Shown here: piece after piece, positions 1 to 8,804 of the stretch | Layout of the letters: every line of letters begins with the position of its first letter | Position numbering within the stretch: position 1 is the stretch's first letter | Origin: Acetobacter musti | GTDB lineage: Bacteria; Pseudomonadota; Alphaproteobacteria; Acetobacterales; Acetobacteraceae | DNA length: 64,000 nt | NCBI RefSeq assembly: GCF_011516835.1 | Contig: NZ_WOTB01000007.1 | Span: forward strand, 1-64,000 | Reading direction: 5' to 3' | Program-made: the position numbers and the translations under genes | Notes under the pieces: generated by a model | The model's database searches: none | Told to the model about the DNA's origin: nothing | Seen by the model: the letters and a program-made list of their open reading frames with translations, nothing else

Positions 1-113
1 TCACGAAGGATGTCGAGACAACAATCTCGTCATCCTGCGCATGGTTGATGATTGCCCATATCCGCAGAGTTCTGCGAAAAATCAATCAAACCGCTTTCTG
101 ATTCAGGCTCTCA

Positions 114-300
114 GAAACTGCTCCGAAAATCGTCTGGTGAATCCCCACTAAATCATAGAAAAGTTTTTGGTGAAGCTTTTTTCAAAAAGCTTCAGAAGGC
201 GCCGCCTTTTTGGAAAAAGGCGACACCCAAAAAACTTTTTGTTTTTTGTCAGAGATTTCTCGTGAAGTGCTCTCTGATTCTGGTTGAGGCAAAGGCCTGA
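114..300 (-). repeat. Family-A element, copy 1 (truncated)
   Basis: AT-rich non-coding element. It carries two near-perfect hairpins in tandem, GAAGCTTTTTTCAAAAAGC at about 174-195 and CGCCTTTTTGGAAAAAGGCG at about 205-224, flanked by AAGTTTTTGG and CCCAAAAAACTTTT. The same arrangement recurs at 8903-9164, 26196-26460, 54882-55146 and 58373-58631. This copy has the orientation of the 58373 copy. Its left end (GAAACTG) matches that copy's left terminal repeat; homology stops near 300, so the right end is missing. Bases 1-113 show nothing I can assign. Confidence 0.7.
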
Positions 301-335
301 AGAGCCCCCGCGTCGATGCTCTGAACCCGGAACGG

Positions 336-1622
336 TCACGCTGTGGGGGGACTGATCGGACAGCGCACTACCAGGTAGGGGGGCTGGCGCAGGCTGTGTC
401 CGTCATTAAAGCCGGCCAGCCGGTTCCACTGACCGAGGACGCAATACACGTAGTTTTTGTCGGCGAAGATGCCATCCGGCCAGATAATTCTCTGGTCGCG
501 GGCGATGACATCGATGCTGCCGTCAGTGTTTCTGCGCATGATCGCGTCATGTTCGCCCGCGGTGAGGTAAATGCGATTCCACGGATCGGTGGCGAGACCA
601 TCCGTCAGCACCTTTTCGCCAAGATCGGTGACTGCTTCGGAAAGCTGCTGATCCGTTGAGGAGAAATCGGACAGAAGGGCGGTCGGGAGGCTGTAAAGGC
701 GCCGGCTGGTCAGGGGGGAGTAATACAGTGTGCTGCTGTCCGCGCTCAGGGTGATGCTGTCCACGCCGCCTGTTGGAAACTGTGCATGGCTGGCCTTGTA
801 ATGACGGGGTTTTCCTTCGAGGACGGCAACCAGTCCGGGTTCGGGAAGGATGGAAGGATGATGTGTCAGGACGCGTCTCTGTCGCCCTGACGCGACATCC
901 GCGATGACAAGTCCGGGGGATGTTCCGAAGGACGAGTCCGCGACGAAGACCGTTCCCTTTTCACCGTGAGTCAGATCGACGCGCAGGTCGTTCATATGAC
1001 TGTCGGGCAGCATGACAGGCGGTCTGAGCACGATATTCGCGATACGGGTTCGGGAGCCGGGGTCATAGCCGACTATCTTGGCGGCTCCGGGCGGGATCGG
1101 GTGCCCGACGATCTTGCCGTCGTCAATGAGCCAGAGCCGGCCTTTTGCGTCGGTTGTCATGCCATGGGGCGAGATCAGTCGCTGGCTGATCGGGAGCGAC
1201 GACTGCCGGGTGGTTTTTTCATCCGGCCACGCAACGGCTTTTCCATCGATCAGTTCGGCCAGAGCGGGATGATTATGGTCTTCCGCGTGACGGGGAAAGG
1301 TGAGGAAGACGCGGTTGTCAGGGGTGACGGCGATTCCGGAAGGGCCGGGATCAGGCAGGGCGCCGATCACCTCCATTGTTCCGGTCGGGAGCATGTCCTG
1401 CGCCATGGCGGCTCCGTCCGCGGCCCGTTTGTCTTCGGTCTGTGAGCCTGCTTCCGGTGTCTTTGCGGCTGGTCTGTCTTCGGCGCGGGCAAAGGCGGTC
1501 ATGGCAATGCTGGCCAGCGGCACCGCCGCCGCTCCGCCGAGAAGGCCGCGTCGTCTCATAGGCGTGGCGGAGCCTGAAGAGGCGTTTTGCTCTGACTTTG
1601 CGACCCTGCTGTCACGCGTCAT
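336..1622 (-). CDS. Tat-exported major royal jelly (Yellow)-family protein
   Basis: A 428-residue protein with a probable twin-arginine signal (RRRGLLGG at residues 23-30, hydrophobic stretch, ARA near 47), so export in folded form to the periplasm is likely. The mature part is a beta-propeller typical of the major royal jelly/Yellow family: repeated blades with GRLWLIDDGK, SHMNDLRVD, TVFVADSSFG and DPWNRIYLTAGEHDA. The bacterial members are often annotated as L-dopachrome tautomerase-related or SMP-30-like, but their substrate is generally unknown. The start codon overlaps the stop of the upstream GlcG-like gene by 4 bases, so the two are translationally coupled in a four-gene operon. Confidence 0.8.
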   Translation of the reverse strand: MTRDSRVAKSEQNASSGSATPMRRRGLLGGAAAVPLASIAMTAFARAEDRPAAKTPEAGSQTEDKRAADGAAMAQDMLPTGTMEVIGALPDPGPSGIAVTPDNRVFLTFPRHAEDHNHPALAELIDGKAVAWPDEKTTRQSSLPISQRLISPHGMTTDAKGRLWLIDDGKIVGHPIPPGAAKIVGYDPGSRTRIANIVLRPPVMLPDSHMNDLRVDLTHGEKGTVFVADSSFGTSPGLVIADVASGRQRRVLTHHPSILPEPGLVAVLEGKPRHYKASHAQFPTGGVDSITLSADSSTLYYSPLTSRRLYSLPTALLSDFSSTDQQLSEAVTDLGEKVLTDGLATDPWNRIYLTAGEHDAIMRRNTDGSIDVIARDQRIIWPDGIFADKNYVYCVLGQWNRLAGFNDGHSLRQPPYLVVRCPISPPTA

Positions 1623-2185
1623 TGAAAATCTCCTTTCAGTGCTTTTACGGCATTGACCGCGCAGGCCTCGTCCTTGTCGCCGCCTGGTGCGCCGGATACG
1701 CCGAGACCGCCGATGACCGTGCCGTCGGCCTTCCGCAACGTGGCGCCGCCGGGGATGAACAGGACTTCGGGAACGGTGTTCAGCGCGCCGTTGGAGGGGC
1801 CGGTCAGTTTTGCCGCGATCAGTTCGCTGGTGGTGTTTTTGTTGAATGCCTGACCATAGGAAAACGCTGTGTACGCCTTGCGGTAGGAGACGGACAGAGA
1901 CTGTAGCGGGACGGTGTCGCCTTTGATCACCACCTGTTCGTGTCCGGACGGGTCAACCACGGCCGCGGTCACGGAGTAACCCTGCTGAGCGCAGAGGCGT
2001 ACTGCCGTTGCGGCAAGCTTTTCCGCTGTTTCCCAGTCGAGTTTCTGTGTCGTGATCAGTGTGGAGGCATGCGCTCCGGAAATGCCGGCACCGGAAATGT
2101 CTGCATCGGAAATACTGACAGCCGCGATGACGGTGGTCGCGGTGAGAACGCAACGCCGGATGCGTTTCTGGATGTGTCCTGACAT
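1619..2185 (-). CDS. Exported GlcG/HbpS-family heme-binding-like protein
   Basis: A 188-residue protein with an N-terminal signal sequence (basic start, hydrophobic residues about 12-25, likely cleaved after GAHA near 40). The mature domain (about 43-186) is of the GlcG/HbpS type (DUF336), recognisable by the LDWETAEKLA start, AAVVDPSGHE in the middle and the near-invariant VSGAPGGDKDEAC near the end. Relatives bind heme or act as accessory proteins in glycolate or propanediol metabolism. The signal region contains an odd DISGAGISGA repetition. It lies between the MFS transporter (24-base gap) and the royal-jelly-type protein (4-base overlap). Confidence 0.85.
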   Translation of the reverse strand: MSGHIQKRIRRCVLTATTVIAAVSISDADISGAGISGAHASTLITTQKLDWETAEKLAATAVRLCAQQGYSVTAAVVDPSGHEQVVIKGDTVPLQSLSVSYRKAYTAFSYGQAFNKNTTSELIAAKLTGPSNGALNTVPEVLFIPGGATLRKADGTVIGGLGVSGAPGGDKDEACAVNAVKALKGDFQ

Positions 2186-2209
2186 ATCGGAAAATTCCTT
2201 TCTGAGACT

Positions 2210-3433
2210 TCAGAACGGTGAAGCGCTCCTGGTCTGTTCGCTTTCACGCCGGCGGCTTTCATGCCGGTATTTTTCGAGGCCGAGCCGGGCCGCGACCAGC
2301 ATTCCGAGGCCGGCGCACAGGCCGCCTGTGAGGAAGACGCTTCCGTAGCCGGCCCGGTCCGCGACAGATCCGACAACCGGCCCTGTCGCGCCGTAAGCGA
2401 GATCCTGGAATGCGGCGAATCCGCCGAGCGCCGTTCCGCGAAGATGAGGCGGGACGATATGGACGACCTCGACACCCAGGGATGGAAACACCATCGAACA
2501 GCCTGCTCCCGTGAGCACGGCGCCCAGCAGCGCGATCCATGGGGACGGCGCCATCCACAGCAGCATCTGGCCGGTTGTCTCGACTGTCAGCGATGCGACT
2601 GCGACGGGGTAGCCTCCGATCCGGTCGGGGAGATGGCCGCACAGAATCCGGACGAGCACGAACGCCAGGCCGAAGCAGGTAAGTCCTAGTTCCGGATGGG
2701 GCCAGTGCCGGTGCGTGAAATAGAGCGCCATGAAGGCGCCGAGTCCTGCAAACCCGACACCCTGCAGTCCGACGGCGGCTCCGGGGCGCCAGATCAGGCC
2801 GATGACCCGCCAGAAGGAGATGCGCTGTCCGTCATGCACCGGCGAGGCCGGAACAGTCTGCACCAGCGCAAGGCCGAGAGCGGGCATGATGGCGGCTGCG
2901 AACATGACGCCGGCGAAGCCGGTTGCATGGAACAGCGCCAGGCCGGCGGGGGCTCCGGCGGCGAAGGCGCCGTACATGGCCATTCCGGTCAGGGCGAGAA
3001 CCTTGCCGGCCCGTGGCTGTCCCATCAGGCCGATGCCCCATCCCAGCATTCCGACGATCGTGAGGCTTTCGCCCAGTCCGAGCAGAAGCCGGCCGGCAAT
3101 CAGCAGGCCGAACGCCGCGGAGGTGGACAGAGACGGGAGAGCGGCAAGCGCACAGAGCAGGCTGGCCGCGATGTAAACCGCGAGGCCGCGCCGCATGCAG
3201 ACGCGGCCGCCGCGCCGGTCTGAGACGATGCCGGCGTGATTGCGCGTGAGAATGGTGGACAGGAACGCGATGCCGACGGCGAGTCCCGCCAGCATGTTCC
3301 CGAAACCTGCCCATGACGTCACGAAAATCGGGATGACGGGCAGGGTGAGCGCCACCGCCATATAGGAAAGAAACAGGGCGATACTCAGCCGGATGAGAAC
3401 GCCGGTTCCATGTTCCGTGGCGGTTGAGCTCAT
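2210..3433 (-). CDS. MFS transporter
   Basis: A 407-residue major facilitator with about 12 hydrophobic segments. The loop between helices 2 and 3 has the family signature in the form SDRRGGRVCMRRG. The sequence looks closest to the YhhS/YfcJ or arabinose-efflux-like branch, usually 390-410 residues, but the substrate cannot be read from it. It begins 9 bases after the ABM monooxygenase gene and is followed 24 bases later by the GlcG-like gene, so it is cotranscribed with them. Export or import of the compound handled by the enzymes of the operon is a reasonable inference. Confidence 0.85.
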   Translation of the reverse strand: MSSTATEHGTGVLIRLSIALFLSYMAVALTLPVIPIFVTSWAGFGNMLAGLAVGIAFLSTILTRNHAGIVSDRRGGRVCMRRGLAVYIAASLLCALAALPSLSTSAAFGLLIAGRLLLGLGESLTIVGMLGWGIGLMGQPRAGKVLALTGMAMYGAFAAGAPAGLALFHATGFAGVMFAAAIMPALGLALVQTVPASPVHDGQRISFWRVIGLIWRPGAAVGLQGVGFAGLGAFMALYFTHRHWPHPELGLTCFGLAFVLVRILCGHLPDRIGGYPVAVASLTVETTGQMLLWMAPSPWIALLGAVLTGAGCSMVFPSLGVEVVHIVPPHLRGTALGGFAAFQDLAYGATGPVVGSVADRAGYGSVFLTGGLCAGLGMLVAARLGLEKYRHESRRRESEQTRSASPF

Positions 3434-3442
3434 CGGCTGGTC

Positions 3443-3733
3443 CTAAAGCGGCTGGAGGATATGCACCTGAAAAGGACCGGCAAGGAGGGGCTCCAGTTTT
3501 TTCGCCATTTCTTTGAAATGCGGCGTTTCCATGTGGACCTGCAACGCTTCGCGGCTGTCCCAGCGCTCAATGAAAACGAATGTGTCCGGATCATCCAGAT
3601 CACGATGTGGTGTGTAGAGGCTGTTGGTGCTCTCCGCGCGTGAGGGTGCTTCGCATGCTTTCATTGCGGCGGCGACTTCCGCGCCGTGTCCTGCTTTTGC
3701 CCGGACGATGGCGACGACTTCAATCTGAGACAT
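3443..3733 (-). CDS. ABM-domain (YgiN-like) quinol monooxygenase family protein
   Basis: A 96-residue single-domain protein of the antibiotic biosynthesis monooxygenase fold (dimeric ferredoxin-like). The hallmark stretch is FVFIERWDSREALQVH, followed by TPHF. Small cytoplasmic relatives such as YgiN oxidise quinols without a cofactor, while others are sensors or heme-degrading enzymes. It is the first gene of a minus-strand operon (ABM, MFS, GlcG/HbpS, royal-jelly type), so the promoter should lie in 3734-4214. The pairing with a GlcG/HbpS protein hints at chemistry on a quinone, aromatic or heme-like compound, which is inference. Confidence 0.8.
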   Translation of the reverse strand: MSQIEVVAIVRAKAGHGAEVAAAMKACEAPSRAESTNSLYTPHRDLDDPDTFVFIERWDSREALQVHMETPHFKEMAKKLEPLLAGPFQVHILQPL

Positions 3734-4214
3734 GTCCTGTTTCTCCTGCTTTTCGTGTGCCGGCCGGCCCGGAGCAGGCCGTCATTTCCGGCGCGATGAT
3801 GACTTCCGGAGGACTGATGATCCGCAGTGCCGATGATCAGCGGTGCCGGGGACTGCCGCTTCATTTCAGCATGAACTGTGTTTTTGTCACAACCTTGCCG
3901 GCCGCTTTATGTCGGATGTTTTATGCGGCGTGTCTGATCCTGCCGGGTCGCTTCCGGCGTGATGCCGGACGGGGTGAGACCGGAACAGAAACCGGGCCGG
4001 TCATGTAGCTGGACGGGAGAAGGGGTGGCAGCGTTTTCACTGGCTTCTGACGGAAACCGTGATCATTTCCGTGAGATCTGTTCCGTGGCATCGCGCAGCG
4101 CCGGAAATCGTTTTATGAGAGGCTGGTTATGAGAGCTGGCCGGAAAGGCTGGCCTGCTTTGTCTGTAAACGGAAAACGGATCTGAATGACATCTGACTCT
4201 GGCGTGACGCTCCC
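3734..4214. other. Intergenic region between divergent genes
   Basis: 481 bases between the divergently oriented ABM operon and the antiporter gene. No open frame here has coding character. It must hold both promoters, but I cannot point to convincing -35/-10 boxes or operators. The first part is rich in repeated GATGAT/GCCGG motifs without a clean symmetrical arrangement. Confidence 0.4.
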
Positions 4215-6050
4215 ATGAATCAGGGGGCGATGCTTCTCGTATTCCTCGTGTTCTGCGGTGGTATGGCGGCGCAATGGATCGCCTGGCGTTTTAAACTGCC
4301 GGCGATCGTTCTTCTGTTCGGTCTGGGGCTACTGCTTGGACCGGGGCTGGACGTGCTGCACCCGTCCGATCTGATCGGGCCGTTATTTCATCCGATCGTC
4401 TCGCTGGCTGTTGCGCTGATCGTGTTTGAAGGGGGAATGGCGCTCGATTTCCGCCAGTGGCGGGAGGCGGGGGAGGGGATTCTCCGGCTGACGCTGATCG
4501 CTCTGCCTGTCAACTGGGTGCTCGGATCGGCTGCCGCGCATTATGTCGGTGGCCTGACATGGGGACCGGCCTGCCTGTTTGGCTCCATTGTCGTTGTTAC
4601 GGGACCGACGGTTGTTCTGCCGCTTCTGCGTCAGGCCAAACTTCAGCCCCGCGTCGCAGCGTTCCTGCGGTGGGAAGCCATTCTCAACGATCCGGTCGGT
4701 GCGATTCTCGCGACCCTGGTGCTCGAAATTCTGCTGATGCGGCCGGATGAGGGGACTGGCGCCTTTGTCACCGGTATCCTGCCGCAGGTCATTATCAGTC
4801 TGGTCGTGTCGATCGGGCTGGGTATTGCGGGCGGCTGGGGTGTGAAGCAGCTTTTTGTCCGCGATCTCATGCCTGAACAGCTGAAAATGCCGCTGCTTCT
4901 GACGCTCGCGCTCGCGCTTTACGCGCTGGGCTCGCTGTTCATGGACGGGGCCGGTCTGATGGCTGCGACCGTGTTCGGCATGGCTCTGGCCAATATGCGG
5001 GTGCCCGGCCTGAATGAACTGCAGCGCATGAAGGAGAGCCTCGTGGTTCTCATTGTGTCGCTTCTGTTCATTCTGCTGACGGCGGATCTGCATCCTGTGG
5101 TGCTGGAGCGTCTGTCATGGCCGATATTCGCTCTTACCTGCGCGGTGATCTTCGTTGTGCGGCCTCTGGGCATCTATCTTGCGACCATCGGGAGCGCCCT
5201 GAGCTGGAATGACCGGATTTTCCTCGGCTGGATCGCTCCGCGCGGCATTGTGGCGGCCGCTGTTGCCGGTGTGTCGGGCATCCGGCTGAGTGAGGCTGGA
5301 TTTGCGAGCGCCGAGTTTGTGATGCCTGCGGTTTTCGCGGTCATTGCGGCGACGATGCTGCTGCATGGTTTTTCTCTGACGCCGCTGGCCCGGCGGCTGC
5401 ATCTGACGCTTTCGAATGTTCCTGCCCTGGCTCTTGTCGGTGCCAGTCCGTGGTCACGGGACCTTGCGGAAGTGATGATCAGAGCCGGGACGCCGGTGAC
5501 GCTGGTCGATACGGCTGCCCGCGCTCTTGTGCCGGCGCGGCGGGCCGGAGTGCCGGTTCTTCATACGGAGATTCTGTCTGAAGCCGGGGCCGAGAGTCTT
5601 GAGGAGCTGCCGGCGGATTACCTGATCGCGGCGACGCCGGACGCAATTTATAACGGTATGGTCTGCGCGCATCTTGCGCCGCATTTCGGCCGGGCGCGTG
5701 TTTATCAGGTCAGCCCCGGGATCAGGCGTCTCGATCAGTACCGGGGTCTGAGCCGTGATGCGCGCGGCAAGGTTCTTGGGCAGCCTGAATGGAATTTTAC
5801 GCTTCTCGACACTCTCTTTACCGATGGCTGGCGGTTTCAGGCGCTGGACGTTACGGCGGCTACGTTCGGGGCATTTTCCCGCCCGGACGGAAACAGACTC
5901 GTTTTTGTCAGCATTCGTCCGGGCGCCGGTTTCTCGATCCGGTCAGCCGAGGATGCACAGGAGGAGGCGCCGGCTGTCGGCGATATTCTGATTGCTTTCG
6001 TTCCGCCCGCGACAGCGAAGGCCGGGTCTGAGGCCGTTACGGCCGGCTGA
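4215..6050 (+). CDS. CPA1-type Na+(K+)/H+ antiporter with C-terminal TrkA-like domain
   Basis: A 611-residue inner-membrane cation:proton antiporter. Residues 1-395 form about 12-13 membrane segments of the NhaP/CPA1 type, with the Asn-Asp ion-binding pair at N158-D159 (ILNDPVGA), the TGPTVVLP motif at about 129-136 and the WIAPRGIVAAAV motif near 340. Residues from about 400 form a cytoplasmic Rossmann-like TrkA-N domain (ALVGASPWSRDLAEVM) and a further regulatory tail, so activity may be gated by a nucleotide. Homologues exchange Na+ or K+ for protons and help with pH and salt stress, relevant for an acid-producing bacterium. It stands alone, without an obvious Shine-Dalgarno sequence before the ATG. 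Confidence 0.88.
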   Translation: MNQGAMLLVFLVFCGGMAAQWIAWRFKLPAIVLLFGLGLLLGPGLDVLHPSDLIGPLFHPIVSLAVALIVFEGGMALDFRQWREAGEGILRLTLIALPVNWVLGSAAAHYVGGLTWGPACLFGSIVVVTGPTVVLPLLRQAKLQPRVAAFLRWEAILNDPVGAILATLVLEILLMRPDEGTGAFVTGILPQVIISLVVSIGLGIAGGWGVKQLFVRDLMPEQLKMPLLLTLALALYALGSLFMDGAGLMAATVFGMALANMRVPGLNELQRMKESLVVLIVSLLFILLTADLHPVVLERLSWPIFALTCAVIFVVRPLGIYLATIGSALSWNDRIFLGWIAPRGIVAAAVAGVSGIRLSEAGFASAEFVMPAVFAVIAATMLLHGFSLTPLARRLHLTLSNVPALALVGASPWSRDLAEVMIRAGTPVTLVDTAARALVPARRAGVPVLHTEILSEAGAESLEELPADYLIAATPDAIYNGMVCAHLAPHFGRARVYQVSPGIRRLDQYRGLSRDARGKVLGQPEWNFTLLDTLFTDGWRFQALDVTAATFGAFSRPDGNRLVFVSIRPGAGFSIRSAEDAQEEAPAVGDILIAFVPPATAKAGSEAVTAG

Positions 6051-6135
6051 TGTGACCCTGTTTTGCATCCGGTAGCGGCGCATCTGATATGGGTGCATCT
6101 GATACCGGCGGAGTGATGCCGCTGGCGGAATGATA

Positions 6136-6672
6136 TCAGGCGGGTGGCCGGACGGAGACTGAGGTCAGGCCGCGGGCGAGAACGTTGCGCAGATCGGCTT
6201 CGGTGAGCGCGATGCAGCCTTCGGTCGGACGTCTGTCCGGCGACTGGAGGTGGAGGAAGATGGCGGAGCCGCGTCCGGGCACGACCGGATCGTCATTGTA
6301 CCCCAGGATGGCGACGATGTCGTAAAGGTGATCGTCGCGCCAGAGACGTTCGTGCCGGGCCGGATGAGGCAGGGTGATCCGCTGGTTGTAATCCGGGTGT
6401 GTGACGTCGTCGCACCAGCCATCCGCCGGGGAGAGGGGCTCGAGTGGCAGGCGGACGCCATCCGGTCCTGCGGCGCCGATTTCCGGGCGTTTCACGCGAT
6501 CGGCGCGGTAGAGAACCCGGCGCAGACGAAGGAGGCCGGCGGGCGTGGCCTGATCGCCTTCCTCTTTATGCGTGCTTACGCCGTTCGCACCGATCACGGC
6601 GGTAAAAATCTGATCTGCGCAATGCAGTTGTGCAGCGCAGCCGCTTTCAGGCACAAGCGTGGCATGTATCAT
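6136..6672 (-). CDS. L,D-transpeptidase (YkuD) family protein
   Basis: A 178-residue protein that is essentially one YkuD catalytic domain. The active-site block has His141 (FLHLQSP) and the catalytic Cys153 in RPTEGCIAL, matching the H-x(n)-[ST]-x-G-C-h pattern with the second position altered to PTEGC. No signal peptide or membrane anchor is visible, unusual for an enzyme expected to act on periplasmic peptidoglycan; either the start is misjudged or it exports by another route. The family forms 3-3 peptidoglycan cross-links or attaches lipoproteins. It is divergent from the response regulator gene at 6884. Confidence 0.8.
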   Translation of the reverse strand: MIHATLVPESGCAAQLHCADQIFTAVIGANGVSTHKEEGDQATPAGLLRLRRVLYRADRVKRPEIGAAGPDGVRLPLEPLSPADGWCDDVTHPDYNQRITLPHPARHERLWRDDHLYDIVAILGYNDDPVVPGRGSAIFLHLQSPDRRPTEGCIALTEADLRNVLARGLTSVSVRPPA

Positions 6673-6883
6673 GGCGCCGTCTTTCCGGTGGATGATGTGC
6701 GATCTATACCGGAACAGAAGCGGACTGAAATGGCGCCGTCGTATATTTTATGCCACTCTGTCACGGAGTCGTGATGACACGAACTTCGTCTTTTCGTGAG
6801 CCGGACGGGAAGCTGAGTGCAAAGACCTGTTGTCGCGACGGCAAGGGGCGGTTACTGAGCCCGAAAATGAAGATGAGGTAGAG

Positions 6884-7600
6884 ATGTCGGGTGCACGTCC
6901 AATTCTGATCGTCGACGATGACCAGACTCTTCGGCACATGCTTGTAGAGCAGCTTCAGGTGGACGGTGAGTTCAAGGCGGTTGAGGCAGCAACGGTGGAA
7001 GAGGCCTGGGCGGCTCTGAAAACCCCCGATGCGCGTTTTGACGCCATCATTCTCGATGTCTCGCTGCCGGACGGTGATGGTCGTGATTTCTGTGTTGACC
7101 TGCGGCGGGCCGGCATCAGAATGCCGATCATCATGCTGACCGGCTCTGACAATGAGTCGGATATTGTGCGGGGTCTGGACGCCGGGGCGAATGACTACGT
7201 CGCGAAGCCATTCCGGATCGCGGAGCTGCTTGCCCGTCTGCGTGCGCAGCTCCGGATTTTCGAGAACAGCGAGGACGCGGTCTTTACGGTCGGGCCTTAT
7301 ACATTCCGTCCGTCGGCGAAGCTCCTGGTGGAGACGGCCCGCAACCGCCGCATCCGGCTGACTGAGAAAGAAGCGGCGATTCTGAAATTTCTGTATCGCG
7401 CCGGAACCAGGCCGGTGCCGCGTCAGGTTCTCCTGAACGAGGTCTGGGGATACAATGCGGCTGTGACCACGCATACGCTTGAGACGCATATCTATCGTCT
7501 GCGTCAGAAGATCGAGCCTGATCCGTCGAACGCGACGCTGCTGATTACGGAGGGAGGCGGTTATCGCCTCGACCCTGAAGGCGGCGCTGCGAAACTCTGA
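6884..7600 (+). CDS. OmpR/PhoB-family response regulator (orphan)
   Basis: A 238-residue two-domain regulator. The receiver domain (1-120) has the acidic pocket DDD at 11-13, phosphoacceptor Asp58 (ILDVSLPDGDG), Thr86 and Lys108 (YVAKPF). The C-terminal winged helix (about 140-235) shows the OmpR pattern RLTEKEAAILKFL and THTLETHIYRLRQKIE. I chose the ATG at 6884 because GAGGTAGAG precedes it; an in-frame TTG at 6830 would add 18 residues that look non-homologous. No histidine kinase gene is adjacent, so its partner is elsewhere. It lies upstream of, and convergent with, xthA. Confidence 0.9.
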   Translation: MSGARPILIVDDDQTLRHMLVEQLQVDGEFKAVEAATVEEAWAALKTPDARFDAIILDVSLPDGDGRDFCVDLRRAGIRMPIIMLTGSDNESDIVRGLDAGANDYVAKPFRIAELLARLRAQLRIFENSEDAVFTVGPYTFRPSAKLLVETARNRRIRLTEKEAAILKFLYRAGTRPVPRQVLLNEVWGYNAAVTTHTLETHIYRLRQKIEPDPSNATLLITEGGGYRLDPEGGAAKL

Positions 7601-7776
7601 GTCTCGGGGGCTGTCTTGCGGATGAGGGGAGGTTCCGGGGCTTTCCTCCGGCTCTCCTTCCGGGCGAAGGCGGCTTTTGTGAAACCGGATTGATTGCAGG
7701 AAACGCGATGAAGGGGTGATAGCCGCTTCATCGTTTTTTGCCCGCATGGTGTCCGGGGCGGGCCAAGAGCCCCTGT

Positions 7777-8571
7777 TTATGCTGACAGATCGATAACGAC
7801 CGGCACGTGGTCGGACGGGGACGTCCAGTTTCGTGCTTCCCGCACGACTGTCATTCCGTCGAGAGCGTCCTGAAGGTCGGGCGTGATCCAGACATGATCG
7901 AGGCGGCGGCCGCGATTGGACGCCTGCCAGTCCCGGTTCCGGTATGACCACCACGTATACAGTTTTTCGGCTGGCGGAACGAAGTGACGCATCGCGTCCA
8001 CGAAACCGGTTTCCATCCAGTCGGTCAGTCGTGTCGTTTCGGACGGGGTATGACTGACGACGTTCAGAAGTTGGCGGTGACTCCAGACGTCATTCTCCAG
8101 GGGGGCGACATTGAGATCGCCTACGATCACGGAGCGTGTCAGATGGTGGGTTCTGAACCAGGCCGTCACCTCATCGAGAAATGCAAGCTTGTGAGCGTAT
8201 TTCGGGTTCAGTTCCGTATCGGGAATATCACCACCGGCAGGCACATAGAAATTATGGATTTCGACCGGTCCGCCGGCGCCTTTCACACGGGCTGCCACAT
8301 GGCGGCAGTCTCCTTTCTCGCACCAGTCCGGGGTGTCATCGGAAGGCTTGAGCGCGTGGCGCGACAGGATTGCGACGCCGTTATACCCCTTCATTCCGCG
8401 CCGGATCTGGTGGGGGTAGCCCAGTTCGGCGAGCGCTGTTTCGGGGAAAAGGGGGTCGGGGACCTTGGTTTCCTGAAGGCAGATGACGTCTGGCGCAAGG
8501 TGGCGGATGAGATCGCCAAGCAGCGGAAGACGGAGACGCAGGGAGTTGATGTTCCAGGTGACGATACGCAT
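7777..8571 (-). CDS. xthA: Exodeoxyribonuclease III
   Basis: A 264-residue AP endonuclease/3'-5' exonuclease of the ExoIII type, acting in base excision repair on abasic sites and blocked 3' ends. The complete catalytic set is visible: Asn7 and Asn9 (WNINSLR), Glu34 (LQETK), the Tyr in FYVPAGG, Asp and Asn in VGDLNVAP, and the Asp-His pair at 254-255 (SDHVPV). Length is normal for the family (about 260-270). It is a single gene converging on the response regulator. Confidence 0.95.
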   Translation of the reverse strand: MRIVTWNINSLRLRLPLLGDLIRHLAPDVICLQETKVPDPLFPETALAELGYPHQIRRGMKGYNGVAILSRHALKPSDDTPDWCEKGDCRHVAARVKGAGGPVEIHNFYVPAGGDIPDTELNPKYAHKLAFLDEVTAWFRTHHLTRSVIVGDLNVAPLENDVWSHRQLLNVVSHTPSETTRLTDWMETGFVDAMRHFVPPAEKLYTWWSYRNRDWQASNRGRRLDHVWITPDLQDALDGMTVVREARNWTSPSDHVPVVIDLSA

Positions 8572-8804
8572 GGGACAGGGGCATCGCTTATCGGCGGGCG
8601 CAGGGCAAGAGCGATTTCTCCGGTGCTGGCATCCACGGGATGTTTTCCGGGGGAAAGGAAATTCGGGGTCCGCACGGCTACGATGGGGATCACCGCGCCC
8701 TGACTCCGGATCTGTTTGTCATAATGGTTTCCGGAGACGGGTGGCGTTTCGGTGATTCGGGAAGGTTTTTCCCTGTTGTGCGTAATGATAACGGGGGCTT
8801 TTCT

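Noticed and set aside
52..300. Short open frames within the family-A elements (also near 8899-9237 and 58177-58575)
   Set aside because: They arise from the Lys/Phe-coding A/T hairpins and are not conserved in frame between copies.
6070..6110. Direct repeat GCATCTGATA twice, 17 bases apart
   Set aside because: Too short and isolated to assign a role; probably a chance duplication after the antiporter gene.
6761..7954. 397-codon minus-strand frame across the response regulator and the end of xthA
   Set aside because: Overlaps two well-supported genes and has no domain or ribosome site.
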